A stretch of 64,000 bases of DNA from Bacteroides rodentium JCM 16496. Lineage in GTDB: Bacteria; Bacteroidota; Bacteroidia; Bacteroidales; Bacteroidaceae. Location of the stretch: assembly GCF_000614125.1 (NCBI RefSeq), contig NZ_BAKJ01000014.1:1-64000 (forward strand). Reading direction: 5' to 3'. The notes beneath the pieces are model-generated. The model saw only the letters and a program-made list of their open reading frames with translations, did not search any database and was not told the DNA's origin. The translations under genes were made by a program, and so were the position numbers. Within the stretch, counting starts at the first letter, position 1. Every line of letters starts with the position of its first letter. Below, piece by piece: positions 27,521-36,670 of the stretch.

Positions 27521-28132
27521 ATGAAAAGAGTAATAGTGTTATTGACTTTCATTAGTATTGCATTGTGTTCATTCCGAATTAAGAATGACACTGTTGTTGT
27601 AGAGCAGGTGGAATCAGATCTTCCTATTATCATCCGATATGACAGCGTAAGGGATTACATATTCAGAGTTCAATTCCCATTGACATTTAGAATATGTAAT
27701 ATATCAGGAAGAAATAAGCAAATTTGTCAAATAGCATATTACTACAAGGATATAAATCATGCACTATCCTATGAACAGGGATGGAATTATAATGTACGAA
27801 TCAATCGAATGAAAAAAGGAGAACTTCTTAGTCCCTACAAGAGGGGACGAATAATGATTGATAGTTTAACGACTGAAAATTTCGTGTTTCAGACCGGACA
27901 CTCCATACGATATGAAGATACTACATTACAATCTGTTTTTCGTTCCTTTATACCTGCGATAAAGCAGTCCGGTAAAGATACATTGCACATTAGCACTATT
28001 CGGGCATTTAAAGAGAAGTACCCTGAAATAATTAAGACATTGCTCCAGAACGATAGTATTAAATTTTGGATTTATACTCCTTGGAGCGATGATAAGGGGA
28101 TTCATTTTATCTTACCGGTTGAACAGAAATAA
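27521..28132 (+). CDS. Uncharacterised exported protein
   Basis: A 203-residue protein with an N-terminal signal sequence (about residues 1-20, ending near SIALCS, possibly a lipobox). The rest looks like a beta-rich periplasmic domain. AT-rich like its neighbours. I do not recognise the family. Its position between the DUF3997-like gene and the second three-helix membrane protein makes it part of the same island. Confidence 0.55.
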   Translation: MKRVIVLLTFISIALCSFRIKNDTVVVEQVESDLPIIIRYDSVRDYIFRVQFPLTFRICNISGRNKQICQIAYYYKDINHALSYEQGWNYNVRINRMKKGELLSPYKRGRIMIDSLTTENFVFQTGHSIRYEDTTLQSVFRSFIPAIKQSGKDTLHISTIRAFKEKYPEIIKTLLQNDSIKFWIYTPWSDDKGIHFILPVEQK

Positions 28133-28152
28133 AATACATTTATTTTGCATAA

Positions 28153-28650
28153 ATGAAGAAAGACATAAAAAAAACGGATAATTATTTTGAGCGTAACCGG
28201 ATAACCCGGCAAGCACGAAATTACAGGTACAACTTTGTTGACTACCTCTATTATCAGGGAGAGCGATACAGTAAGAAATATCCAAGAAGTTCAGGCAATA
28301 TGTTAATAACATTGTATTGGATCGGGTTTGTTTTCTTTCCGCTTCTACCTTTTTTTGCTCCTCACTATACCAATATACTGGGAGATATATTGGTGAAAAT
28401 AAATTTAACGGATAATCTTCATCCGATACTGGAGGTAGTGATTTTTCTTTTTCCAATATTTGTTGCAATAGCACTTCCGCCGGATCTGTGGTGTTTGTTG
28501 AGATACAGAAAAAACAGGGTGGCGGCTATCAAGCACCACTACCGACAAAGTATATGGAAGGATGCGATTCCTATGTGGCTGTTGTGGATGATTCCTACCT
28601 TATTTGATCTGTTATCATTATTTGTAATCTATGTAACAACAAAAAAATAA
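28153..28650 (+). CDS. Uncharacterised three-helix membrane protein (paralogue 2)
   Basis: A 165-residue membrane protein related to 26525-26989: the N-terminal YRYNFVDYLYY, a RYRKNRVAAIKHHY linker between helices 2 and 3, and IPMWLLW before the last helix. The two copies have diverged strongly, so they are more likely separately acquired family members than a recent duplication. Function unknown. Confidence 0.6.
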   Translation: MKKDIKKTDNYFERNRITRQARNYRYNFVDYLYYQGERYSKKYPRSSGNMLITLYWIGFVFFPLLPFFAPHYTNILGDILVKINLTDNLHPILEVVIFLFPIFVAIALPPDLWCLLRYRKNRVAAIKHHYRQSIWKDAIPMWLLWMIPTLFDLLSLFVIYVTTKK

Positions 28651-28663
28651 ACCAAAGGAAATA

Positions 28664-29229
28664 ATGAAAGCGAAATTGAAATATCCGATATTTGAGTTCA
28701 GCCCGGACGAGAATATGGTTTACACCTTTTGGGAGGAGAACCAAACCACGCAGCTTGCCATACTGAAAGAGGCTGACGGGTGGAAGGGTGAGATAGTGAT
28801 AGATTCCACCGGGACAAAGTACACCGTCAAACGTTCCTATATGACCGGATGGAAAGGCATACACGGATTCACGGGGATGCACACGGGGATGCACACGGGA
28901 TGATTCGTTACGAAACGGAGTATGAAGATACTACCGAACCTTTCTCCCTGCGCCAACTGCAAGAGAGGATAGCGGAGAGATACCCCAAAGGATGGTGGTT
29001 CGAGGAAGAATACTGGGACAGCGCGGAAGATTTCCGGCAAACGATTTTCGCTTGCAAGTCTTTTGAGGAACTTGCCGAAGTTATGATGCCCCGTCCCCTG
29101 ACGTTGCGGGGACGCATCGTCAAATGGCTGCATCCCACCCCGCAGGAAAAGAAAATGCGGATAAAAATGCTTATCTTCTGGATTATTTACCTGACGATAT
29201 GCTACCTGATATTCGAATGGCAACGCTAA
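28664..29229 (+). CDS. Uncharacterised protein with C-terminal membrane helix (one frameshift)
   Basis: Two overlapping frames read as one gene. The first gives about 75 residues (FEFSPDENMVYTFWEEN), then a 12-bp tandem repeat (28871-28899, CACGGGGATGCA units coding for Met-His-Thr-Gly). After restoring one G in the last CGGGATG, the second frame gives the rest (QLQERIAERYPKGWW), ending in a membrane helix. Repaired length is about 188 aa. Without repair the repeat ends in a stop. Function unknown; an island gene. Confidence 0.5.
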
Positions 29230-29272
29230 GCCGGGGAATAGCATGGATAACAGATAAACACAAGTTATAAAT

Positions 29273-29740
29273 ATGGAGAAAAAGATTACATCATTACTAT
29301 TAGCAAACAATCCCGGCAATGACCTGAAACAGCGTGCGAAGGAACTGGACGATAAAATGAAGTGGTTGCTGCACAACAACCGGAACATGGATAATTATTT
29401 GGAACTGGAAACGTTCAGCAAGGACGGAGTATTGTGCCAGTGGATAAAGACAGAACGGGCAAGGGACGTGGAACATTACCTGAAAAATACAAACCACACG
29501 CTGACCGAAGTGGCGTTCATGACCGGGTTTTCATCCACATCGAACCTGAACGACTTCTGCAAGGATTATTTGCTCGACACGCCGGGCGAGATACGAAAAA
29601 AAGCGCAAGAAACAAAAAATTGCACGCTATGTACACGTCTCAGTTATAACGGAACTGATTTGCCATATAGTGGCGGACGTTTTCTAGATGAAAAATTAAT
29701 GTGGCTCTTTTCAATGTACACAGATTACGGACATTTGTAA
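29273..29740 (+). CDS. Protein with AraC-like helix-turn-helix
   Basis: A 155-residue protein. Residues about 60-110 (HTLTEVAFMTGFSSTSNLNDF, CKDYLLDTPGEIRKK) match the second helix-turn-helix of AraC regulators; the N-terminal half is unrelated to the usual AraC sensor domain. It is shorter than a normal AraC protein and the last ~40 residues look non-conserved, so it may be truncated. It closes the island before the full AraC gene at 29822. Confidence 0.55.
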   Translation: MEKKITSLLLANNPGNDLKQRAKELDDKMKWLLHNNRNMDNYLELETFSKDGVLCQWIKTERARDVEHYLKNTNHTLTEVAFMTGFSSTSNLNDFCKDYLLDTPGEIRKKAQETKNCTLCTRLSYNGTDLPYSGGRFLDEKLMWLFSMYTDYGHL

Positions 29741-29791
29741 CCATATTACGGATTCCTCCTCCTGCGATATGGAACTTTCCGGATTATTCTC

Positions 29792-29799
29792 TACATTTG
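29792..29799 (+). promoter_or_regulatory. -7 box upstream of the AraC gene
   Basis: TACATTTG matches TAnnTTTG, 22 bp before the start codon at 29822. No clear -33 element. Confidence 0.4.
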
Positions 29800-29821
29800 T
29801 ACAGAACTAACAGGAACGTTT

Positions 29822-30721
29822 ATGGAAGAAGTAATCAAGCTCAATGCAGTAGACCAGTACAACAAGATGTTCGGTCTCGAAACCCTGCACCCGCTGGTCA
29901 GCGTGGTCGACTTGTCCGAAGCTACCGGATACCCCAGACATTTCACGTTGAACTATGGCGTATACGCCCTTTTCCTCAAAAATACCAAATGCGGAGATAT
30001 ACGCTATGGGAAACAGTTTTACGATTACCAGGAAGGCACGGTAACCAGCTTCGCCCCGGGCCAGGTGACCGAGGTCAACATGCTGGAAGGTATGCAGCCC
30101 AGCGCTTCCGGCCTGCTGTTCCACCCCGACCTGATAAAAGGCACCTCGCTGGGACAAGGAATAAAGCAGTATTCCTTCTTTTCCTATTCCTCTACCGAGG
30201 CACTGCATTTGTCCGAAGACGAGAAAGAAATCTTCCTCGACTGTCTGAAGAAGATTAAAATGGAAATCCAACGCCCCATCGATAAGCACAGCAAGGGTCT
30301 GATTGCGCGCAACATAGAGCTACTGCTGGACTACTGCATGCGTTTCTACGAACGCCAGTTCATCACCCGCTCGGCAGCCAACAAAGACATCCTGATGAAA
30401 TTTGAAGCACTGATAGACGACTATTTCCAGAGCGACAAACCGCAGACCGAAGGACTGCCTTCCGTGAAATACTTCGCAGACAAAGTGTTCCTCTCCTCCA
30501 ACTATTTCGGAGACTTGGTGAAGAAGGAAACCGGAAAGACAGCGCAGGAATATATCCAGAACAAAATCATCGACCTGGCCAAAGAAATGATTATAGGAAG
30601 CGGGAAGACAGTCAGCCAGATTGCCTATGAGCTGGGATACCAGTATTCGCAGCACTTCAACCGCGTGTTCAAGAAAAACGTAGGCTATACTCCGAGCGAA
30701 TACCGGCACTTGCAGGTTTAG
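29822..30721 (+). CDS. AraC family transcriptional regulator
   Basis: A 299-residue regulator: N-terminal cupin-like ligand domain (residues about 20-160) and a C-terminal double helix-turn-helix with VKYFADKVFLSSNYFGDLVK and VSQIAYELGYQYSQHFNRVFK followed by GYTPSEYR. GC content returns here to that of the core genes, so the accessory island ends before it. It precedes the corrin-ring operon by about 100 bp, but the spacer has its own promoter, so control of those genes is possible, not shown. Confidence 0.88.
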   Translation: MEEVIKLNAVDQYNKMFGLETLHPLVSVVDLSEATGYPRHFTLNYGVYALFLKNTKCGDIRYGKQFYDYQEGTVTSFAPGQVTEVNMLEGMQPSASGLLFHPDLIKGTSLGQGIKQYSFFSYSSTEALHLSEDEKEIFLDCLKKIKMEIQRPIDKHSKGLIARNIELLLDYCMRFYERQFITRSAANKDILMKFEALIDDYFQSDKPQTEGLPSVKYFADKVFLSSNYFGDLVKKETGKTAQEYIQNKIIDLAKEMIIGSGKTVSQIAYELGYQYSQHFNRVFKKNVGYTPSEYRHLQV

Positions 30722-30791
30722 ACAATAAAGTTTCACCACAGAATTACGCGGATTAGCGCAGAGTTTTTTCGGTTTCATCAAATATAAGTTC

Positions 30792-30799
30792 TATCTTTG
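30792..30799 (+). promoter_or_regulatory. -7 box of the corrin-ring operon
   Basis: TATCTTTG, with a T-rich -33 region about 20 bp upstream. The implied transcript start near 30806 excludes the ATG at 30801 and favours translation from 30822. Confidence 0.5.
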
Positions 30800-30821
30800 T
30801 ATGCCAATAGAACATATGGAT

Positions 30822-31691
30822 ATGAAACACCCCCAAATAATTGTTGCCGGCATCGGACCGGGCAATGAATCGGATATAACTCCCGCCGTAATTTCCGCTT
30901 TGCAAGAATCAGATGTAGTGGTGGGATATAAGTACTATTTCCAGTTTGTAACCCCTTATCTCCCCCCCTCAACAGCATGTATAGATACCGGCATGAAGCG
31001 TGAACGTGACCGTGCCGAGCAGGCTTTCGAGCTGGCGGAGCAGGGAAAGACGGTCTGCGTCATCAGCTCCGGGGATGCGGGCATCTATGGTATGACGCCG
31101 CTTGTCTACGAGATGAAGCGGGAAAGGAACAGCGACGTGGAAATCGTTTCGCTGCCGGGCATCAGCGCTTTCCAAAAGGCAGCCTCACTGCTGGGAGCTC
31201 CCGTAGGACATGACTTCTGCATCATCTCCCTTTCAGACCTGATGACTCCCTGGGAGCGTATTGAAAGGCGTATCACCGCAGCCGCTGCCGCCGACTTCGT
31301 GACGGCAGTCTACAACCCCAAAAGTGAAGGACGCTACTGGCAGCTTTACCGCTTGAAAGAACTCTTTCTGCAGGAAGGACGCTCACCGGAAACGCCCGTG
31401 GGATATGTGCGCCAGGCAGGACGCCCGGAACAAGCGGTACACATCACCACGCTGGGAGATTTCAATCCCGAAGAGGTGGATATGTTTACCGTAGTATTGA
31501 TAGGCAACTCACAGTCCTACGAATGGAACGGAGCTTCATCACTCCGCGCGGCTATTACCGGGACACGAATACCGAAGCCACGGGCATCGGTAGAAGGACG
31601 TAAGGGAGGCAGCAACTTGGCTGCCACGCTGGTGAACTCCGTGCTGTGCTACAACGATGCGGAGCTGTTGCGCCCCGGCAGGGATGTGTAA
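30822..31691 (+). pseudogene. cobJ: CobJ-CbiC fusion remnant (internal deletion, one frameshift)
   Basis: CobJ (CbiH) methylates C17 and contracts the corrin ring; CbiC (CobH) moves a methyl group to make cobyrinate. The CobJ part is nearly complete (VAGIGPGNE, SSGDAGIYGM, the SLSDLMTPWE region). One G is missing near 31531; repair gives the conserved FITPRGYYRDT. Soon after, near 31590, the sequence jumps to the very end of CbiC (VEGRKGGSNLAATLVNS, PGRDV), which alone defines the second half. Roughly 200 residues of a normal fusion are absent. The frame before and after the jump differs unless the missing G is counted. Confidence 0.8.
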
Positions 31692-31753
31692 GTGAAAAAT
31701 TACTTGTTATGCCCCCTTACATTACTTGATATTTTCATAAGATTACTCATTGA

Positions 31754-32150
31754 ATGAGACACAGATTTATAATCATAGGAATGGATGACAACCGCTCCCC
31801 CTTCTTCCCGCCGGAAGCACTGGCGCAGATACGGAAGGGGAAGGTCTTCTCCGGCGGCATACGGCATAAGGAGATTGTCGGTCCTCTGCTGCCTGCCGGG
31901 GCCGAATGGATTTCCATCACCGTACCGCTGGACCGTGTCTTTTCCCGCTATGAAGAAATATTTACCCGCTTCGAAGAGACGGCTACGGACGACTCCATCA
32001 TTGTATTCGCTTCCGGCGACCCGTTGTTCTTCGGTTTTGCCAATACCATAAGGCGTAAGCTTCCCGAGGCAGAATGGTGCTCCACCCTTCCACCCATATC
32101 GCCTTGAACGAATATAACCCCATTGAAATTATGAAAGCCACGCTTTCTTA
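31754..32150 (+). pseudogene. cobL: CobL (CbiE-CbiT) remnant with large internal deletion
   Basis: The first ~107 residues match CbiE, the C5 methyltransferase half of CobL (FSGGIRHKEIVG, IIVFASGDPLFFG). One A is missing near 32073. The sequence then jumps near 32090 to a short tail ending NPIEIMKAT, the usual C-terminus of CobL/CbiT. The rest of CbiE and nearly all of CbiT (C15 methyltransferase and decarboxylase), about 280 residues, is missing. As written, this step of the pathway could not work. Confidence 0.75.
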
Positions 32151-32162
32151 AACATACCCATT

Positions 32163-34014
32163 ATGAAAACAGCTATTATTCTAATCTCCGAAGCCGGTTT
32201 GAGCATAGCCCAATCACTGCTCAACGAACTTCCCGACTCCGAAATCTTCACCCTCAGGCACGAAGAGGGATGCACACATATAGAATCCGCCGGAAAATTT
32301 ACGGCGGAAAACTTCAACCGCTATGATGCCTTTGTCTTCATTGGCGCCATGGGAATCTGTGTCCGCACCATCGCCCCTTGCGTGAAGAACAAATATACCG
32401 ACCCCGCCGTGGTTTGCGTGGACAGTACCGGCAAATTTGCCATCTCCGTACTTTCCGGACACATCGGAGGAGCCAACGAACTGACCCACCAGGTAGCGAA
32501 TATCCTCGGGGCCGAACCGGTAGTCACCACGCAAAGCGACTGTACCGGCCTATGGGGGCTCGATACCCTGCCGCAACGTTTCGGGTGGTTTCCGGTCATC
32601 AATGCCGAACCCTCCACCCTCCTGCTGGCAGAGCTTGCCAAGACGCCCGAAGAGAAAAAAAGAGTATGCATGAACGAGCATATCAGCCTCTTCGTTTCCG
32701 GCAAGCCCACCGCCCTGCTGCTCACGGTGCGCAATGAAGGTACGGACTGGATGGAGGCGAACCTGCCGCCCCATGTAGAAGTATTCTACCGGGTGCAGGA
32801 CATTAAACCTTCACGCTTTAAACTGATTCTGTGCGTATCTCCCCAAGTCCCCAACTTCCCGGAAATGCCTATGATATGCTACGTGCCTGTGTCGTACACC
32901 TCGGCATCGGTCTTGCCCGGCTGGCAGGCCCCGTGCGGAAAGTGGAGAAAGAGATTATGAACACGCTGAAGAGATACGGTATCATGCCCCAAAGCATCGC
33001 CTCCATCTCCACGATTGAAGCCAAAAGTGACGAACCGGTAGTGAAAGCGCTCCAAAAGAAGTTCCCGGTCTACTTCTATACACCGAAGAACTGGCAGAGA
33101 TAGAGGTGCCCCATCCCAGCAAAACCGTCATGAAGCACATGGGTACCCCCAGCGTCAGCGAAGCCGCCGCCTTGCTGAGTGCAAACAACTCCCGGCTGCT
33201 GATGCCCAAGAAGAAAGGAGAAGACTATACCGTGGCCGCCGCCCTCGACATAAGAGCTGTGCGCCAGGGCCACATCGAAATAGTGGGTGCCGGCCCGGGC
33301 GACCCGGACCTGGTTTCCGTACGCGGACGCCAAATGCTGGAGCGCGCCGACCTCATTCTGTATGCCGGCAGCCTCGTTCCCAAGGAGCTGACTCTCTGTG
33401 CCAAGGTCGGAGCTACTGTGCTCAGCTCCGCCTCCATGGATTTGGAAGAGCAATTCTCCTTGATGAAGAAGTTCTATGACAAGGGAAAATTCATCGTACG
33501 CCTGCATACGGGTGACCCATGTATCTATGGTGCCATTCAGGAACAGATGAACTACTTCGACCAGCACGGTATGAGCTACCATATCACCCCCGGCATATCC
33601 TCCTTCCAGGCGGCGGCAGCTGCTTTGAAGTCGCAGTTCACCATTCCGGAAAAAGTGCAAAGCATCATCCTTACACGCGGCGAAGGACGTACGCCCATGC
33701 CCGAACGCGAAAAGCTACATCTCATGGCACGCTCACAAAGCACCATGTGCATCTTCCTCAGTGCAGGCCTTGCGGAACAGGTGCAGGAAGAGCTGTTGCA
33801 GGAGTATCCGGAAACTACCCCCGTAGCTGTCTGCTACCACTTGACATGGAAAGACGAACAAATATTCAGGGGAGAACTCAAGGACCTTGCCAGGATAGTG
33901 AAGGAAAACAACCTCACCTTGACAACCCTGATTGTCGTAGGCGAAGCCATCGGCAACCGTGAAGGTCTGTCACGGCTCTATGCACACGAGTTCAAACATC
34001 TGTACCGGAAATAA
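32163..34014 (+). CDS. CbiG-CobM fusion: cobalt-precorrin-5A hydrolase / precorrin-4 C11-methyltransferase (two frameshifts)
   Basis: CbiG opens the delta-lactone of cobalt-precorrin-5A; CobM (CbiF) methylates C11 of precorrin-4. The CbiG half has FIGAMGICVRTIAP, LSGHIGGANELT and, after one C is restored near 32860, the C-terminal domain with LGIGLARL. One G restored near 33085 gives YTPEELAEIEVPHPS and runs into CobM, which starts near residue 355 (IEIVGAGPGDPDLV, LILYAGSLVP, RLHTGDPCIYG). Repaired length is about 617 aa. Fusion order fits other Bacteroides. The next gene starts 32 bp later. Confidence 0.87.
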
Positions 34015-34046
34015 ATCAACGATTAATCACCCATAACCATTCAAAC

Positions 34047-35942
34047 ATGATATTAATATTTGGCGGAACCACCGAAGGACGCATAGCCATCCAAACCCTT
34101 GAAGAAGCCGGAAAAACTTTCTACTACTCTACCAAAGGGAATGAGCAGGACGTACTTCTGCATAATGGCATCCGCCTGCAAGGCGCGATGGATGCAATAG
34201 AAATAGAAACATTCTGTGCACAGCATCACATAAAGCTGCTGATAGACGCCGCGCACCCCTTTGCCACACAGTTGCATGAGACTCTGGAACAAGTCTCTGT
34301 GGAATCGAATATCCCCGTCATCCGTTTCGAGCGTATCTTCCCGGAACGCGATGAAGAACACATCACCTGGTGCAGGGATTATGACGATGCCATCGAGAAG
34401 ATACTGAAAGAAAAGATTTTCATCTTACTTGCACTGACCGGCGTACAGACCATAGGCAAACTGAAACCTTTGTGGCAGAAGGCCTGCTGTTACTTCCGCA
34501 TCCTCGACCGTGACAGCTCGCGCAAGCTCGCCCGGGAACAAGGCTTCTCCGAGAAGAACCTCTACTACTACACGCCCGGAGAAGACGAGCAAGTCCTGAT
34601 GAAACAGCTTCATCCCGAAGCCATCCTCCTCAAAGAAAGCGGGATATCCGGCGGATTCTGCGAGAAGGTGGAAGCTGCCCGACAACTGGGTATACGCATC
34701 TTTGCCATCCAACGCCCCAAGACATCCGGCAAGTTTATCTGTGTAAACGGCGAGCATGGCCTGCGCCGCATAGTCGAGAAACATTTACCCGACTTCTTCC
34801 CCCTGCGTAGCGGACTGACTACCGGAACATGTGCCGCCGCTGCCGCCGTAGCCGCCACCTGGGATGTATTCAATATCTACTTCAAAAAGCGTCCTACGGA
34901 ATTTCCGGTAGTCCTTCCCAACGGAGAAACCATCCAGGTCCCCGTAGAGCCGCAGCTCCATATTCCCCACTCCGACCTTCTGGAAAACGGTGACGGCATG
35001 TTCGAGACAAGCGCTACCGTCATCAAGGATGCCGGCGACGACCCGGACATCACCAACGGGATGAAAGTTGTGGCCAATATAGCCATACCTTTCCGCATAG
35101 ACGACCCGCTGCCGGAAGACACTCCCCAGGACGACTACAACATCATCGTCTGCGGCGGCGAAGGCGTAGGTGTCGTCACCATGCCCGGTCTGGGACTTGA
35201 GCTCGGTAGCTCTGCCATCAACGACACCCCGCGCGAAATGATAAAGAAGAACGTCAAGCTATGGCTTGAACGCCTCCATATTGCCAAACAGCCCAATCCT
35301 ATTCTCATTACCATCTCCATCCCCGGTGGAGAAGAGATAGCCAAACGCACCTTCAATCCCCGCCTCGGTATCGAAGGAGGCATTTCCATTATCGGGACTT
35401 CCGGCATCGTGAAGCCATTCTCCTCGGAAGCCTTTGTCAATTCCATCCGGAAGTCCATGGAAGTGGCAAAAGCAACCCGGAGCCCTCGTATCGTCATCAG
35501 CTCCGGCGCAAAGAGCGAACGTTTCATCAAGGCGTATTATCCCGACCTCCCCGCCCAGGCTTTCGTGCACTACGGCAACTTTATCGGCGAAACCTTGAAA
35601 ATAGCAGCCGAAGAGCAAGTACCGCACGTCACCCTCGGTGTGATGATGGGAAAGGCCGTGAAACTGGCCGAAGGCAATCTGGATACCCACAGCAAGAAAG
35701 TGACCATGAACAAGGAATTCATTCAAGACCTGGCATGCCAGACGGGATGCAGCGAAGAAACACTTGCCGCCATCGGACAGATGAACCTGGCGCGCGAACT
35801 CTGGGACATCATTCCCGAAGAGCTGCTGGAAAAGTTTGGCAAGGCACTGATTGAGCTCTGTCACCGGCACTGTGCCCCCTTGCTGCCCAACGGCGAATTA
35901 ACTGTATTACTCATAACCGAAAACGGAAAAATTTACTCATGA
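34047..35942 (+). CDS. CobK-CbiD fusion: precorrin-6A reductase / cobalt-precorrin-5B C1-methyltransferase
   Basis: An intact 631-residue fusion. Residues 1 to about 250 are CobK (CbiJ), with LIFGGTTEGR and DAAHPFATQLHET. Residues about 255-631 are CbiD, beginning LRSGLTTGTCAAAAA, with GEGVGVVTMPGLGL and VHYGNFIGETL. CbiD methylates C1 of cobalt-precorrin-5B; CobK reduces precorrin-6A. Both act in the anaerobic branch. The stop overlaps the start of the next gene (ATGA at 35939-35942). Confidence 0.93.
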   Translation: MILIFGGTTEGRIAIQTLEEAGKTFYYSTKGNEQDVLLHNGIRLQGAMDAIEIETFCAQHHIKLLIDAAHPFATQLHETLEQVSVESNIPVIRFERIFPERDEEHITWCRDYDDAIEKILKEKIFILLALTGVQTIGKLKPLWQKACCYFRILDRDSSRKLAREQGFSEKNLYYYTPGEDEQVLMKQLHPEAILLKESGISGGFCEKVEAARQLGIRIFAIQRPKTSGKFICVNGEHGLRRIVEKHLPDFFPLRSGLTTGTCAAAAAVAATWDVFNIYFKKRPTEFPVVLPNGETIQVPVEPQLHIPHSDLLENGDGMFETSATVIKDAGDDPDITNGMKVVANIAIPFRIDDPLPEDTPQDDYNIIVCGGEGVGVVTMPGLGLELGSSAINDTPREMIKKNVKLWLERLHIAKQPNPILITISIPGGEEIAKRTFNPRLGIEGGISIIGTSGIVKPFSSEAFVNSIRKSMEVAKATRSPRIVISSGAKSERFIKAYYPDLPAQAFVHYGNFIGETLKIAAEEQVPHVTLGVMMGKAVKLAEGNLDTHSKKVTMNKEFIQDLACQTGCSEETLAAIGQMNLARELWDIIPEELLEKFGKALIELCHRHCAPLLPNGELTVLLITENGKIYS

Positions 35943-36613
35943 AGAAGAAGATTATCATTACCCTCTGTATGGCAATGACCGTACTGACCGGTCTGGCACA
36001 AAGCCCGCTGTCCTTTCATGCAAAAGCAGGAATCGGTACCTCCCATTTTCATGGAAAACACTCCAGTAGTGACACCCAAATAGCTTACAAAGCTGGTGTC
36101 GGCGCAGAATATGTCCTCACCAAGACCTGGGTGCTGCAATCCGCATTGGAGTTCGTGTCCATCGGCGGTAAAGACGAGATAAGCCACATCGGCAAGGCCA
36201 AAATGCATGAACTGTATCTGCAAATCCCCCTCATGATAGCCGCCCGCCTCCATCTGGGCAGGGATTATCATGCCTCGCTGAGTGTCGGCCCTTATGCGGC
36301 CATAGGCGTGGCAGGCAAGACCTCCGGCGAGACCTACGATTATAGCAGCAGTAGTATGCAGGGAGGATACCAGTTCAAGATAGACACTTTCGGCAGCATG
36401 GTAGACGGGAAAATGGGTAACAACCGTTTCGATGCAGGTATTGCCCTGGGACTTACTTTTGAATACAGAAGATTCATCATCGGTGCAGAGACACAAGTGG
36501 GACTGGTAAAAGTCAATGAGCAGATAAACCAGATGATAGGTCATTCGGAAGAAAGAGGATATTTCCCCAAGAACTTCGCCGCATTCTTCACGCTGGGGTA
36601 CCGGTTCTGGTAA
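35939..36613 (+). CDS. Outer-membrane beta-barrel protein coupled to the cobalamin operon
   Basis: A 224-residue protein with a signal peptide (about residues 1-21, ending GLAQ). Alternating beta-strand pattern and a terminal aromatic (YRFW) are typical of small outer-membrane barrels of the porin/OmpA-like family in Bacteroidetes. Its start overlaps cobK-cbiD by 4 bp, so it is translated from the corrin operon. A role in corrinoid or precursor passage is possible from context only. Confidence 0.72.
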   Translation: MKKKIIITLCMAMTVLTGLAQSPLSFHAKAGIGTSHFHGKHSSSDTQIAYKAGVGAEYVLTKTWVLQSALEFVSIGGKDEISHIGKAKMHELYLQIPLMIAARLHLGRDYHASLSVGPYAAIGVAGKTSGETYDYSSSSMQGGYQFKIDTFGSMVDGKMGNNRFDAGIALGLTFEYRRFIIGAETQVGLVKVNEQINQMIGHSEERGYFPKNFAAFFTLGYRFW

Positions 36614-36670
36614 GGGAACATTTTGCCATACAGAGTTGTTTAGTATACAGACAGATACTCAACAATATAA

